The notes: generated by a model not told the origin, from the letters alone. Numbered from the stretch's first letter, positions 8,371 to 16,794 are shown. The stretch: DNA of 64,000 nt from CAZGMN01 sp964645765 (GCA_964645765.1 CAZYBE010000004.1:1-64000); one strand, 5' to 3'. Translations and numbers: made by a program.

Positions 8371-9533
8371 CTTGCCGCCTCCTTGATGGCCTTGAAGATG
8401 TCATTTGGATTGTGGACCCAGCCGCCGCAGTGAGGGACATGGATGGCCGGCGCCTGACCGAAGGCGCAGCGCTCGACTTCAATGACCATCTGACCATAAT
8501 TTATCTCAGGAACGACAAAGGCTTTGATTTTCTTTGCCAGCTCTTTTATCTTTTTTTCAGGAAAAGGCCAGACAGTGATGAGCCTCAGCGTCCCGACCTT
8601 GATGCCGGCTTTCCTGGCCTGCATGACCGCTCTGGTCGTGACGCGGGAGGTGATTCCGTAAGAGACAACGACGATCTCAGCATTATCTGTTTCATCCTCC
8701 TCATAACGGATAATCTTGTCGGCGTTCTTCTTGATCTTATCGACAAGATGGGGAACGCAGACATTCTGGCATTCGGCGTTGATCACAGGATAGCCGCGCT
8801 CATCGTGGGTCAAGCCCGTGGTGTGGAAGCGGTAGCCATCACCAGCCTTGATCATAAAAGGAATCATGTCCTTGTCAGGCTTGTAAGGGAGGTATTTATC
8901 TTTAGGCCCTTCGTACCATTTCCTTTCGACAAGCTCAATCTCTTCAGCCGGGGGAATGACAACCTTCTCATTCATATGCCCAACGCACTCGTCAGTCATG
9001 ATAAAGGTTGGAACCCGATAAATTTCGGAGAGGTTGAAGGCATCAATGACCAGGTTAAAGCACTCTTGAGGAGAATCAGGACAGAGGGCGATGATTTCAT
9101 AATCGCCGTGAGACCCCCATCTGACCTGCATCATATCCTGTTGTCCAGTCAATGTCGGAAGCCCTGTCGAAGGTCCTCCCCTCTGGACATTGGCAATGAC
9201 AAGGGGTGCTTCCATCATGCAGGCTAATCCTATGTTCTCCATCATCAGCGAAAAACCCGGGCCTGAGGTGACTGTCATCGCTTTCTTCCCTGCCCAGGAG
9301 GCTCCAATCAAGGCCGCGACAGAAGCAATCTCGTCTTCCATCTGGATAAAGATTCCTCCCACGTGGGGAATTCTTTCGGCAAATCTCTCTGCCGTCTCTG
9401 TGGAAGGAGTGATAGGATAGCCGGCAAAAAAACGGCATCCTGCTGCCAGAGCCCCCTCGGCAATGGCAAAGTCTCCGTCTAAATAATGGGCTCCGGTTAA
9501 AACTCCTTTAGGGTCTGCTTTCACCTTTTTCAC
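8367..9533 (-). CDS. korA: 2-oxoacid:ferredoxin oxidoreductase alpha subunit, GTG start inside korD
   Basis: A 388-residue alpha subunit containing the pyrimidine-binding part of the TPP site and the transketolase C-terminal domain. Landmarks are GYPITPSTETAERFAERIP, IQMEDEIASVAALIGASWAGKK, TSGPGFSLMMENIG and RGGPSTGLPTLTGQQDMMQ. The frame is open far upstream, but the conserved start of the family (KADPKGVLTGAHYLDGDFA) is reached directly from a GTG at 9533, preceded by GAGGAGG with about 5-7 nt spacing. That start places the first 26 nt inside the end of korD, so the two are translationally coupled. Upstream sequence in this frame is korD read out of phase. Confidence 0.9.
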   Translation of the reverse strand: MKKVKADPKGVLTGAHYLDGDFAIAEGALAAGCRFFAGYPITPSTETAERFAERIPHVGGIFIQMEDEIASVAALIGASWAGKKAMTVTSGPGFSLMMENIGLACMMEAPLVIANVQRGGPSTGLPTLTGQQDMMQVRWGSHGDYEIIALCPDSPQECFNLVIDAFNLSEIYRVPTFIMTDECVGHMNEKVVIPPAEEIELVERKWYEGPKDKYLPYKPDKDMIPFMIKAGDGYRFHTTGLTHDERGYPVINAECQNVCVPHLVDKIKKNADKIIRYEEDETDNAEIVVVSYGITSRVTTRAVMQARKAGIKVGTLRLITVWPFPEKKIKELAKKIKAFVVPEINYGQMVIEVERCAFGQAPAIHVPHCGGWVHNPNDIFKAIKEAAR

Positions 9534-9783
9534 CTTCTTCCTCCTCTTTCTTGAGAATGACAAATAAGGCAAATTCAGGACATATTGTCTCGCAGAGCTG
9601 GCAGTAACAGCATGCATCCTCATTCCTGACAAGGGGAGGATGATAGCCTTTGATGTTGAATTCCTCTGAAAGCTCAAGGACATCCTTCGGGCAGTACTCC
9701 ACGCAGAATCCACAGCCTTTGCACCGGTCTTTATTGATGTGAATCTTGCCCTTTTTCGCTTTTAAATCGCCAAAGTAAATCAT
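9508..9783 (-). CDS. korD: 2-oxoacid:ferredoxin oxidoreductase delta subunit, 2x[4Fe-4S] ferredoxin
   Basis: A 91-residue ferredoxin with CKGCGFCVEYCP and CCYCQLCETICP motifs, the standard KorD pattern. It receives the electrons released by 2-oxoacid oxidation and passes them to soluble ferredoxin or, in this context, perhaps straight to HdrA. The C terminus is a Glu/Lys-rich tail whose last codons overlap the korA start. It is 7 bp downstream of hdrB. Placement of korDABC between hdrB and hdrA is unusual and is part of the argument for a joint complex. Confidence 0.92.
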   Translation of the reverse strand: MIYFGDLKAKKGKIHINKDRCKGCGFCVEYCPKDVLELSEEFNIKGYHPPLVRNEDACCYCQLCETICPEFALFVILKKEEEEGEKGESRP

Positions 9784-9790
9784 TTATCCC

Positions 9791-10672
9791 TCAGATTAGC
9801 CCTTTTCCTTTTAACAGCGGCCTTGGGTCAATGTAGTGAAGGTCAAACCTTAATCGCTCCTCTGGACAGCCCAGAGCAATAGCCATGAGCTGGGTGAAGT
9901 AGAGGATAGGGATGTTCTTAAAGTCAAGATACTTCTGGGCAGTTTCTTTCTGCCGGTGGTCCAGATTGAAAGCGCACAGAGGGCAGCTGACGCTGATGAC
10001 TTCAGCTCCCAGGGTCTGGGCAGAGGTGATAATCTGGTAGGTCCGGTCTGCCACGACCTCAGGCTTGTCCACAGTCTGGTAGGCTGCGCAGCATTCTGTC
10101 TTGTAGGGAAAGTCTACGGCTTTTGAACCGAGAGCATTCATCAGATTCTCCAGAACAACTGGGTTTTCAGCATCGTCAAGACCGATCTCTTTGGGGCGGA
10201 CAAGAAGGCAGCCATAATAGCTGGCAATTTTCAGGTTTTTCAATGGCTTGACCACTTTTTTGGCTATGTTTTCGAATTTTATTTCATCCCTGAGCAATTC
10301 CAGGAGATGGAGGATCTGGACATCGCCTTCGTACTCGACCTTTTCGCGCGGAGCCATGAACTTATTGATTTTATCCAGACTTTCCGGGTCGGCTTTAACC
10401 CGTTCATTGGCCCTTTTCAGGGTGTTGTAGCACATGGCGCAGAGGGTCATGACCCTGTTTGTGTTGGATTCTTTGACTCTGATGAGGTTTCGGATGGGAG
10501 CGACGTGATGGATCAGGTCATCTGTAGCCAGGGAAAAGACGGTTCCGCAGCAATTCCACCGCGGAAGCTCTTCAACCTCCACTCCCAGGCTCTTTAATGA
10601 ACATAAAGTTGAATCTTCAAAGTTTTTGGCATTGTTCTTCAGGGTGCAGCCGGGATAATAACTTATCTTCAT
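9791..10672 (-). CDS. hdrB: Heterodisulfide reductase subunit B-like protein
   Basis: A 293-residue HdrB with two CCG domains. The first has SYYPGCTLKNN, PRWNCCGTVF and TLCAMCYN; the second has YYGCLLVRP, KTECCAAYQ and VSCPLCAFN. These Cys sets bind the non-cubane iron-sulfur clusters that cleave disulfides in methanogen HdrB. It pairs with HdrC just upstream (52 bp, AT-rich). In bacteria lacking CoM/CoB the natural disulfide or other acceptor is unknown, so the terminal substrate is left open. The catalytic Cys residues appear complete. Confidence 0.94.
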   Translation of the reverse strand: MKISYYPGCTLKNNAKNFEDSTLCSLKSLGVEVEELPRWNCCGTVFSLATDDLIHHVAPIRNLIRVKESNTNRVMTLCAMCYNTLKRANERVKADPESLDKINKFMAPREKVEYEGDVQILHLLELLRDEIKFENIAKKVVKPLKNLKIASYYGCLLVRPKEIGLDDAENPVVLENLMNALGSKAVDFPYKTECCAAYQTVDKPEVVADRTYQIITSAQTLGAEVISVSCPLCAFNLDHRQKETAQKYLDFKNIPILYFTQLMAIALGCPEERLRFDLHYIDPRPLLKGKGLI

Positions 10673-10724
10673 TATGATTCCTTAAGAAATAATAATTATA
10701 AAACATATTTATCATAATAAAAAC

Positions 10725-11132
10725 TTATGACGTGAATTTCCTCATGCTGCTGATCATGGCAATGGGCGGAACATCGCCCTTTTCTGCGTCCGAGAGTTTT
10801 TGAACCTTGAGATGGTCCTCTCTTTTCCGCAACAGAATCTGCCTTAAAGCTTCCATGACTTCGGCGATGTTGACCCCTTTCGGGCAGCGGGCGTTACAGG
10901 TCATACAGGAGGCACAGATCCAGATCGAGTTTGAATGGAGGAGCTCATCCTGCAGGCCGAGCTGGGCGAAGCGGATGACCTGGTTGGGGAGAATGTCCAT
11001 CTGCGAGACAGCCGGGCAGCCTGCAGAGCACTTGCCGCACTGGTAGCAGGCAAGGAGGTTCTGGCCGCTGAGTTCTTCAACCTTGGCGACAAAAGTGTTT
11101 TTGATTTTTCGTCGGGATATGTTGATTCTCAT
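10725..11132 (-). CDS. hdrC: Heterodisulfide reductase subunit C-like protein
   Basis: A 135-residue iron-sulfur protein with CYQCGKCSAGCP and CASCMTCNARCPKGVNI, the two 4Fe-4S motifs of HdrC. It relays electrons from HdrA to HdrB. ATG at 11132 is preferred over the TTG immediately before it. GAGAG lies about 8 nt upstream. It is the first gene of the minus-strand train that ends with the flavoprotein at the window edge. An AT-rich upstream region and a perfect palindrome at 11165-11187 precede it. Confidence 0.94.
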   Translation of the reverse strand: MRINISRRKIKNTFVAKVEELSGQNLLACYQCGKCSAGCPAVSQMDILPNQVIRFAQLGLQDELLHSNSIWICASCMTCNARCPKGVNIAEVMEALRQILLRKREDHLKVQKLSDAEKGDVPPIAMISSMRKFTS

Positions 11133-11164
11133 CAAAAATCTCTCATCCGGATGATGGAATCCGA

Positions 11165-11187
11165 AATCCTATATTCATTATAGGATT
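11165..11187. promoter_or_regulatory. Perfect 9-5-9 palindrome upstream of hdrC, candidate operator overlapping a -10-like box
   Basis: AATCCTATA-TTCAT-TATAGGATT is a perfect inverted repeat centred about 44 bp before the hdrC start. On the minus strand it includes TATAAT, so a bound dimeric regulator could block transcription. A TATAAT with a weak TTCTCA 17 bp upstream and a TTGACT also lie further up in the same AT-rich stretch; which promoter is used cannot be decided. A short mRNA hairpin is the alternative reading. Confidence 0.5.
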
Positions 11188-11243
11188 AATATGAAGTGAA
11201 TTATATTTTAGTAAAACATAATTGAGAAATTAAGTCAAGAGAT

Positions 11244-11448
11244 GGAAAATTTTAGTAAGCATCCTAAATTCCGTGATAATCAAAAATTTATGAGGGGTCC
11301 TGTCACGGCATGCTCCCCGTCCGTCCTCGCTGCACCCATCCCCCCGTGGGGAACCCCTGCAGCTGCGGGCGTTGCGGGGAGCATGCCGCGCCACCCCGCT
11401 GTCAATTATTGGCTCTCACGGAATTTAGGATGCTTCCAAAATTTTACC
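11244..11448. repeat. MITE-like element with 33-bp terminal inverted repeats and nested inner inverted repeat
   Basis: Terminal arms 11244-11276 and 11416-11448 match at 29 of 33 positions, with the inner 20 (AAGCATCCTAAATTCCGTGA) identical. Nested inside, CGGCATGCTCCCCG (11306-11319) pairs with CGGGGAGCATGCCG (11375-11388). The core is GC-rich unlike the AT-rich surroundings. There is no coding capacity for a transposase. It fills most of the gap upstream of hdrC, and its right arm supplies the TAA stop of the next gene. A decayed relative lies at 61878-61960. Confidence 0.75.
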
Positions 11449-13579
11449 TTCTCTTCATTCCTACGAAAAGGAAAAGAAGGCAGAAAGAGTTGAAGAGGAA
11501 GAGGTAGCGGAGAAGGGGAATGAGCCCGACAAGAGGAATGAGAAAGGAGGACGCGGCGAGTGCACCGAGAAAAGAGCCAAGCAAATCCAAGCCATAGCCC
11601 AGGCCGTAGTTCTTTTTTTCTTTCAAGAAAAGATGATTGGAAACGACGAACAAGTCTCCTCCAAGATAGCCAAACATTAAAAGAAAAACAAAGAAAGGCA
11701 GCTCTGGAGGATGGAGCTTTAAAAGAGCCGAGAGGAGAAGGAGAAGAACAAGGAAGCCAAACTGAATGAGAAGAAGCTGACCAAAGTCAATCTTCTTTCT
11801 TCTTTTTCCACGAAGAGCGCCTAAAAAGAGGCCGGTCATAAACGAGGCAAGAAGAAGGGCGATTCTTTGGTAGAGATAGCCGTAGAGGGTCTGGAAGGAG
11901 ATGATAACGATGATTTCAGCGATTATGGTCGTGAAGCCCATGACAGCCAGAGGGACAAGGAAAATATTTGTTCTTCTTCCTCTCAGCCAGAGGATAAGTA
12001 GAAGCAGAATAAAAAGAAGAAGGGGAAAGTCGAGGAGCCAAAAGGAGCGAAGCCGGGAAAAGAAAGAAAAAATTCTGCTCTCAATGCCTTTAAACTTTGT
12101 GCTCCAGAGCACAGAATTGAAGAAGTAGCTAATCGGAGAAAAATCTTGGTTGATGGTCTTTTTGCCCGAAGAGATTTTTTGCCTTATCAAATCCACTCTG
12201 AGCGGACTCAGCCGGGAGAAGAGAATCTGGGGGCTGACGAAGCTATTCTGGAGATTTAGGTCTTCGATTTCCTTGGAGAGCTTATCGAATTCTATGGAGA
12301 GAGGCTCGAAAGAAGCGAGGAAGATATTCGTATCCCCAGGCACGACCTCGACAAAAGGAAAAACTTCCTTGAGACTGTAATAGAGCGAAGCCAGGAAGTT
12401 TTGAAGCTGCGGGCTGATATAATTTTCTGCAGAGGGAACCCGGAAGGAAAAGATGCCTTTTGTGTTTAACCGCTCTTTGGCCAGAATGAAAAATTCTTTG
12501 GTGTAGAAGCGGTTGATTTGGGCTGTGGCTGGCTCTGGAAGGTTGAGGATGATGATATCGTATTTATTCTTTGTCTTGAAAAGGAAAGCCCTGCCATCAC
12601 GGAAGAAAATATGAACGCGCTCGTCGTGCAGAATATTCCTTTCAACTTCAGGCAGAAATTGCAGGGAAAATCGGATGATATCAGGGTCAAGCTCGACATA
12701 ATCAACCTCAACTCGAGGATATTTTAAGACCTGCTGCAAAGCTCCGCCAGCTCCTCCTCCGACCAAAAGGACATTTTTTGCCTCGGGATTCTGGAGAAGG
12801 GCAAAGTGGATAGATTCCTCTGCCGCAGCCAGGTCAGGGTAGGAATAGACGAGAAGGGAATTGCTGTAAAGAGAAATCTGCTCTTCAGTTTGAATAACCT
12901 GGAGTTTTCCGTATAGGGTGTCTTTGCTGCGCACCAGGTGAAAAGGCTGCCAGTAAACCTCCTGGCTGGGAAAATCAAAAAGGCTGAAGCCTGCAAGAAA
13001 GAGGAGGATGAAAAGGAGGAGCAGCTTTTTTTTCTTCATTCCGATGGATAAGAAGAGCAAAAGAGATACGACTGCTCCACAGATGGCCGCTCCTTGCCAG
13101 TTAGAGAAAAAAGGAATGAGGACGAGGTAGACGGCAAGACCCGCTGTGGCTGACCCCAGGGATTCCAGCAGGTAAACCTTAAAAAGGTCTCCATTCTGGA
13201 AAAGGACGTTGAAGACAAAGAGAACGCCCAGAGGAAAGCTGACAAAGAGAGATAAGACAAGGGAGGAGATGAGAATGGGAATGATTCCTGTGATTTCGCC
13301 AGGGAGGATTTTGAGCAAGAAACGGGAAAGCCTGAGGCCGGCAAGGCAGAGAGGAAAGAGAAGGACGATGAGATAATAATTCTGGGGAAATCTTGAGGGT
13401 TTGAACTTAAGCCTCGAGGCTGAGATGCTTCCTATGCCGCCCCACAAAAGCCAAGCAGCCAAGATAAAGCCAAAAGTGATTTCGTTTCCATAGAAATGGA
13501 CTGAGAATTCTCTGAGCAAGTATATCTGGAAGGAGAGGGCAAGAAACCCGAGAAGAAAAGGCGGCAGAAAGCTAATCAA
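11444..13579 (-). CDS. Multipass membrane protein with spermidine-synthase-like Rossmann domain
   Basis: About 711 residues. N-terminal hydrophobic segments (to about residue 215), a soluble spermidine/spermine-synthase-like domain (about 220-450), then more membrane segments. The SAM-type motif reads LLVGGGAGGALQQVL followed by VDYVELDPDII, but the usual GGGDGG Asp is Ala and the usual catalytic D-x-x-DP segment is ILNLPEP, so classical aminopropyl transfer looks unlikely. TTG start at 13579 overlaps the preceding stop (TTGA). The TAA stop at 11444-11446 lies within the inverted-repeat arm described above, so the C terminus may have been trimmed by element insertion. It follows the radical SAM gene in an apparent operon. 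Function unknown. Confidence 0.75.
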   Translation of the reverse strand: MISFLPPFLLGFLALSFQIYLLREFSVHFYGNEITFGFILAAWLLWGGIGSISASRLKFKPSRFPQNYYLIVLLFPLCLAGLRLSRFLLKILPGEITGIIPILISSLVLSLFVSFPLGVLFVFNVLFQNGDLFKVYLLESLGSATAGLAVYLVLIPFFSNWQGAAICGAVVSLLLFLSIGMKKKKLLLLFILLFLAGFSLFDFPSQEVYWQPFHLVRSKDTLYGKLQVIQTEEQISLYSNSLLVYSYPDLAAAEESIHFALLQNPEAKNVLLVGGGAGGALQQVLKYPRVEVDYVELDPDIIRFSLQFLPEVERNILHDERVHIFFRDGRAFLFKTKNKYDIIILNLPEPATAQINRFYTKEFFILAKERLNTKGIFSFRVPSAENYISPQLQNFLASLYYSLKEVFPFVEVVPGDTNIFLASFEPLSIEFDKLSKEIEDLNLQNSFVSPQILFSRLSPLRVDLIRQKISSGKKTINQDFSPISYFFNSVLWSTKFKGIESRIFSFFSRLRSFWLLDFPLLLFILLLLILWLRGRRTNIFLVPLAVMGFTTIIAEIIVIISFQTLYGYLYQRIALLLASFMTGLFLGALRGKRRKKIDFGQLLLIQFGFLVLLLLLSALLKLHPPELPFFVFLLMFGYLGGDLFVVSNHLFLKEKKNYGLGYGLDLLGSFLGALAASSFLIPLVGLIPLLRYLFLFNSFCLLFLFVGMKRR

Positions 13580-14709
13580 CTCCAGATTCCAGGAATGGGA
13601 TTATCACAGAATTTGCATTTTCCATGCCTGAGTTCGACCCTTTCGATGGTGTAGCCAACTCGCTGGATGACCAGGTTCTTGCATTTGGGACAATAAGTGC
13701 TTTCTGCAGAGTGTCCTGGGACATTTCCGATATAAACATAATGCAATCCTTCCTCAAGGGCGATTCCGCGAGCTCTCTCCAGGGTGGATATTGGGGTTGG
13801 CGGAAGATTCTGGATTAAGTATTTTGGGTAAAAGCGCGAAAAGTGCAGAGGGACATCAGGCCCTACCTCTTTCATCAGCCACTGAGCGAGCATCTTGATT
13901 TCGTTCGGGTCATCGTTGAGGGTGGGGATGACAAGATAGACAATTTCCAGCCAGACGCCGCTTCGGGCGACAATTTTTATGGCTTCAAGAACAGCCTTCA
14001 AATCTCCTCTGACATAATTCGTGTAAAAGTCTTGGTTGAAAGCTTTGAGGTCGATTTTTATGGCGTCGACGACTTTAGTCAGGTCTTGGAGAGGTTCGGG
14101 GTTGACATGACCGCCAGTGACAACTACGCTCCTGACTTTTTTGAGCCTTGCTTCTTTGGAAGTGTCATACATATACTCATAAAAGACAATTGGCTCAGTA
14201 TAGGTAAAAGCTATCGAGGGGCAGTTGTATCTTTGGGCATAATCAACAACCATGGCTGGAGGAAAGTCGTAATGTGTAACCTGTTCCGGTCTGACCTGAG
14301 AAATCTCCCAGTTCTGGCAGAACTTGCAGTTGACGTTGCAGCCTGCAGCGGCGATGGAGAGAGCATTGGTATTAGGGAGGAAATGGAAGAATGGCTTTTT
14401 CTCTATAGGGTCGGGGTTGATGGAGCAGGCCTTGCCGTAGACGAGCGTGTAATATTTTCCCTCATTGTTTTCCCTGACGCCGCAATACCCTCTCTCCTTG
14501 TCCCCCAGCTTGCATTGGCGAGGGCAGAGAAGACATTCAATTTCCTTATCAGGCAATTGCTTATAGTAGCGGGCTTCAACATGTGAGAGGTTTTCGTTTC
14601 CGGAGAAAGCGTAGAGGTCAGCGAGAAGGCCCGGGATTTGTTTGGTTAAGCCCGTCGAGGCGAGAAGACCCGCCCCTGCAGCGGTTTTGAAAAATTGACG
14701 TCTTTTCAT
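13576..14709 (-). CDS. amrS: AmmeMemoRadiSam-system radical SAM enzyme with Tat signal
   Basis: A 377-residue radical SAM protein of the AmrS family. The SAM-cluster motif is CNVNCKFCQNW near residue 123. A leading CLLCPRQCKLGDKERGYCGVR and a C-terminal zinc-like pair CPKCKN...CKFCDN are typical. The N terminus KRRQFFKTAAGAGLLAS looks like a Tat signal, implying folding with its cluster before export or membrane association. The usual partners AMMECR1 and Memo are not in the window. It is followed by the overlapping membrane protein gene and preceded by a DUF362 gene, 8 bp away. Its substrate is not known for the family as far as I can say. Confidence 0.85.
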   Translation of the reverse strand: MKRRQFFKTAAGAGLLASTGLTKQIPGLLADLYAFSGNENLSHVEARYYKQLPDKEIECLLCPRQCKLGDKERGYCGVRENNEGKYYTLVYGKACSINPDPIEKKPFFHFLPNTNALSIAAAGCNVNCKFCQNWEISQVRPEQVTHYDFPPAMVVDYAQRYNCPSIAFTYTEPIVFYEYMYDTSKEARLKKVRSVVVTGGHVNPEPLQDLTKVVDAIKIDLKAFNQDFYTNYVRGDLKAVLEAIKIVARSGVWLEIVYLVIPTLNDDPNEIKMLAQWLMKEVGPDVPLHFSRFYPKYLIQNLPPTPISTLERARGIALEEGLHYVYIGNVPGHSAESTYCPKCKNLVIQRVGYTIERVELRHGKCKFCDNPIPGIWS

Positions 14710-14717
14710 CTCAATTA

Positions 14718-15614
14718 TTATACCTCATTTTCAATAACCTGGATCTCCCCTGGATTGGCTTTTCCCAATCCCATTCTCTCCGCCGTCCTCAAATAGAGCG
14801 GCGCCCTATTTTCTTCTTCCAGGCTTGGAAGCCCGTTGCCGGCTCTGAGCTTTTCGATGAGCTGCCAGCCGACAAAGTCAGCAGCCACAGGGTCGAGACT
14901 GAAGACGAGGGCTTCATATCTTTCAGCCCAGCGGGGATGGTAGGAAGGACCGCGATGATACTGGATAATAAGGCAATCCAGGATGGTCAGCTTGTGCTTT
15001 TTTCTGATGAAATCTGTGTCAAAAAGCTCGGCAACAAAGGGATTACAGTTTGAATCATGGTACTTATTGGGATTGTGGATTGCACCAAAATAATTTTTCA
15101 TCCCTGCTGTAACGCCTGCCATTCCGTGGTCTTTCAAGACCGCAAGGCTTATCGAGGCTGAAACCATATCCGACTGGATCGATGAGAAGAGGCTTCCGAT
15201 GTTGAGGTGAGAGACCAGGTCGCGAGTGTAGCCGACACCCTGGGTATCTGTGCCGAAGACCCTGAAGCCGCTGCCGCTGAAGTTCAAGCGGTATCCAGCA
15301 TCCTTCAATTCCCTGTTGGTGCGGTCCCAGATCATGATGTTCCTTTCGCTCGTTCCGACCTTCAAGAGAAGTTTGGCTAAAGAGAAAACGACTTCTGGCC
15401 GTGTCGAAAGCATTTTTCCGCTGATGGTGTTGATCTTGATCCCGACCTTATCGTCAGCCCTGAAAAGAAGCCGAAGGCTTTCTTCAGGATTCTGTTTATC
15501 CATCAAGAGCTGGAATCCTCGGTTGAACATCTCGAGGAGCTTGGTCTGGTCGATATCTCCTTCTTGATTCAGGACTCCTCGTCCTCTGACCAGAACAACT
15601 CTTGAGCTTGCCAT
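14718..15614 (-). CDS. DUF362 domain protein
   Basis: A 298-residue DUF362-family protein. Typical segments are KVGIKINTISGKMLSTRPEV, IMIWDRTNREL, SLAVLKDHGMAGVTAGMKNYFGAI and SLDPVAADFVGWQLI. The family often sits beside iron-sulfur or radical SAM genes, but its biochemical role is unsettled. No C-terminal ferredoxin motif is seen here, unlike many DUF362 members. It lies 8 bp upstream of amrS on the same strand, suggesting a shared transcript. The start at 15614 is an ATG; repeat copy R2 lies immediately upstream. Confidence 0.8.
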   Translation of the reverse strand: MASSRVVLVRGRGVLNQEGDIDQTKLLEMFNRGFQLLMDKQNPEESLRLLFRADDKVGIKINTISGKMLSTRPEVVFSLAKLLLKVGTSERNIMIWDRTNRELKDAGYRLNFSGSGFRVFGTDTQGVGYTRDLVSHLNIGSLFSSIQSDMVSASISLAVLKDHGMAGVTAGMKNYFGAIHNPNKYHDSNCNPFVAELFDTDFIRKKHKLTILDCLIIQYHRGPSYHPRWAERYEALVFSLDPVAADFVGWQLIEKLRAGNGLPSLEEENRAPLYLRTAERMGLGKANPGEIQVIENEV

Positions 15615-15657
15615 ATCATTTAAAAATTACATTGCTTCATTAATTCTGTCAACACAG

Positions 15658-15780
15658 AAGGCTCAGGCTTAGTGCTTCGAAAACACGCCGCTTTTGCCTC
15701 GCTGGGGCAAAAGCTGTGTGTTTTTGAACCTACTGACCTGAGCTCTCAAACGGTTTTCTTAGCACTAAGCCTTCGCCAGG
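15658..15780. repeat. Modular palindromic intergenic repeat, copy R2
   Basis: Left arm begins AGGCTCAGGCTTAGTGCTT and is answered at 15761-15777 by AGCACTAAGCCTTCGCC. It contains TTCGAAAACACGC, the inner hairpin GCTTTTGCC-TCGCTGG-GGCAAAAGC, and CAAACGGTTTTCTTA near the right arm. The arms differ from those of R1 but remain complementary. It occupies the space between divergent genes at 15614 and 15875. Confidence 0.8.
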
Positions 15781-15874
15781 GGATATAATCATTAAATGAA
15801 TAAATATACTATTGAAAAAAAATGAGCTTATTCTTATAGTGAAGAAGTTGATTATCAATGGTGGAGCATTGAGG

Positions 15875-16789
15875 ATGAGAGATTCAAAGTCAAAAAAATT
15901 TTTCTTTATCTTTTTTCTTTTTATTCTTCTTATTGCTTTTTCGAACGTCAAAGGAATCTTTTTAGAAACGCAAGATGCTTCCTTCCTTCATTCTCTCTTG
16001 CCTGAGGTTGAATCTTGGAAATTTACAGAGGCTGCGAAGAGCTATGTCCCTCAGACACTATTTGAATACATCGACGGCGCAGCTGAGATTTATCTGGCCT
16101 ACGATTTTAAGGAATTGGTCGTTGGCCAGTATAAGAGAGAAAATAAAAATCAGTCCCTCACTGTTGAAATCTATGATATGGGAAATGAAAAAAATGCCTT
16201 TGGAATCTACAGTGCTGAACGATTTACTGATAATAAATTTATTTCCATCGGCAACCAAGGATATCTGGAAGACGGGAGTCTGAATCTTATCGTTGGGAAG
16301 TATTACGCGAAACTTCTCTGTTTTGACCGCGGAGAAGAGTCTGCGGAAATTCTCAAGCTTTTTTCTCAAAAAGTTGCTGAAAGAGTCAAAGATAAAGGCC
16401 ATCTCCCTCACCTGCTCGGTTTCTTCCCTAAAGAAGGGCTTGTTCCGAACTCCGAGAAGTTTATCTTGCGAGATTTCTTGGGCTACAATTTCCTCCACGA
16501 TGGCTACACAGCCAGCTATCAGCTTAAAGAACTTGATTTTGACTGCTTCCTCGCCGAAGGGAAAAATGAAGAGGATGCTCAGAAGATGTTAGTCGAGTAT
16601 CTAAAAACAAGGAATAAGGCTGAGATCCAGGAAATAGCCAAAGGCTACCGTCTGAAAGACCGCTACTATCACAACATCTATTTGGCCAGAGTTAAGAATT
16701 ATCTCTGTGGAGTGATGAAGATCAAGGATGGGCTAGAAGAGATTGGGGAAAGATATTTTGGGATGTTGGTCGAAGGCTTGAAGGATTGA
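15875..16789 (+). CDS. Exported protein, DUF6599-like
   Basis: About 304 residues from the ATG at 15875; an in-frame start at 15812 exists, but the later ATG places a signal peptide (KSKKFFFIFFLFILLIAFSN) correctly at the N terminus. The mature part includes LFEYIDGAAEIYLAYDFKEL and IYDMGNEKNAFGIYSAERF, which I associate with DUF6599-type proteins, plus a C-terminal repeat-like half (GYTASYQLKELDFDCFLAEG). No catalytic motif is recognised. It is convergent with the diguanylate cyclase gene, whose stop is only 5 bp away. Function unknown. Confidence 0.7.
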   Translation: MRDSKSKKFFFIFFLFILLIAFSNVKGIFLETQDASFLHSLLPEVESWKFTEAAKSYVPQTLFEYIDGAAEIYLAYDFKELVVGQYKRENKNQSLTVEIYDMGNEKNAFGIYSAERFTDNKFISIGNQGYLEDGSLNLIVGKYYAKLLCFDRGEESAEILKLFSQKVAERVKDKGHLPHLLGFFPKEGLVPNSEKFILRDFLGYNFLHDGYTASYQLKELDFDCFLAEGKNEEDAQKMLVEYLKTRNKAEIQEIAKGYRLKDRYYHNIYLARVKNYLCGVMKIKDGLEEIGERYFGMLVEGLKD

Positions 16790-16794
16790 TTTTT

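Noticed and set aside
11242..11507. Open frames inside the inverted-repeat element
   Set aside because: Composition follows the GC-rich repeat, with no transposase motif.
11444..13579. Genuine spermidine synthase
   Set aside because: Key Asp residues are replaced and the protein has many membrane segments; only the fold is shared.
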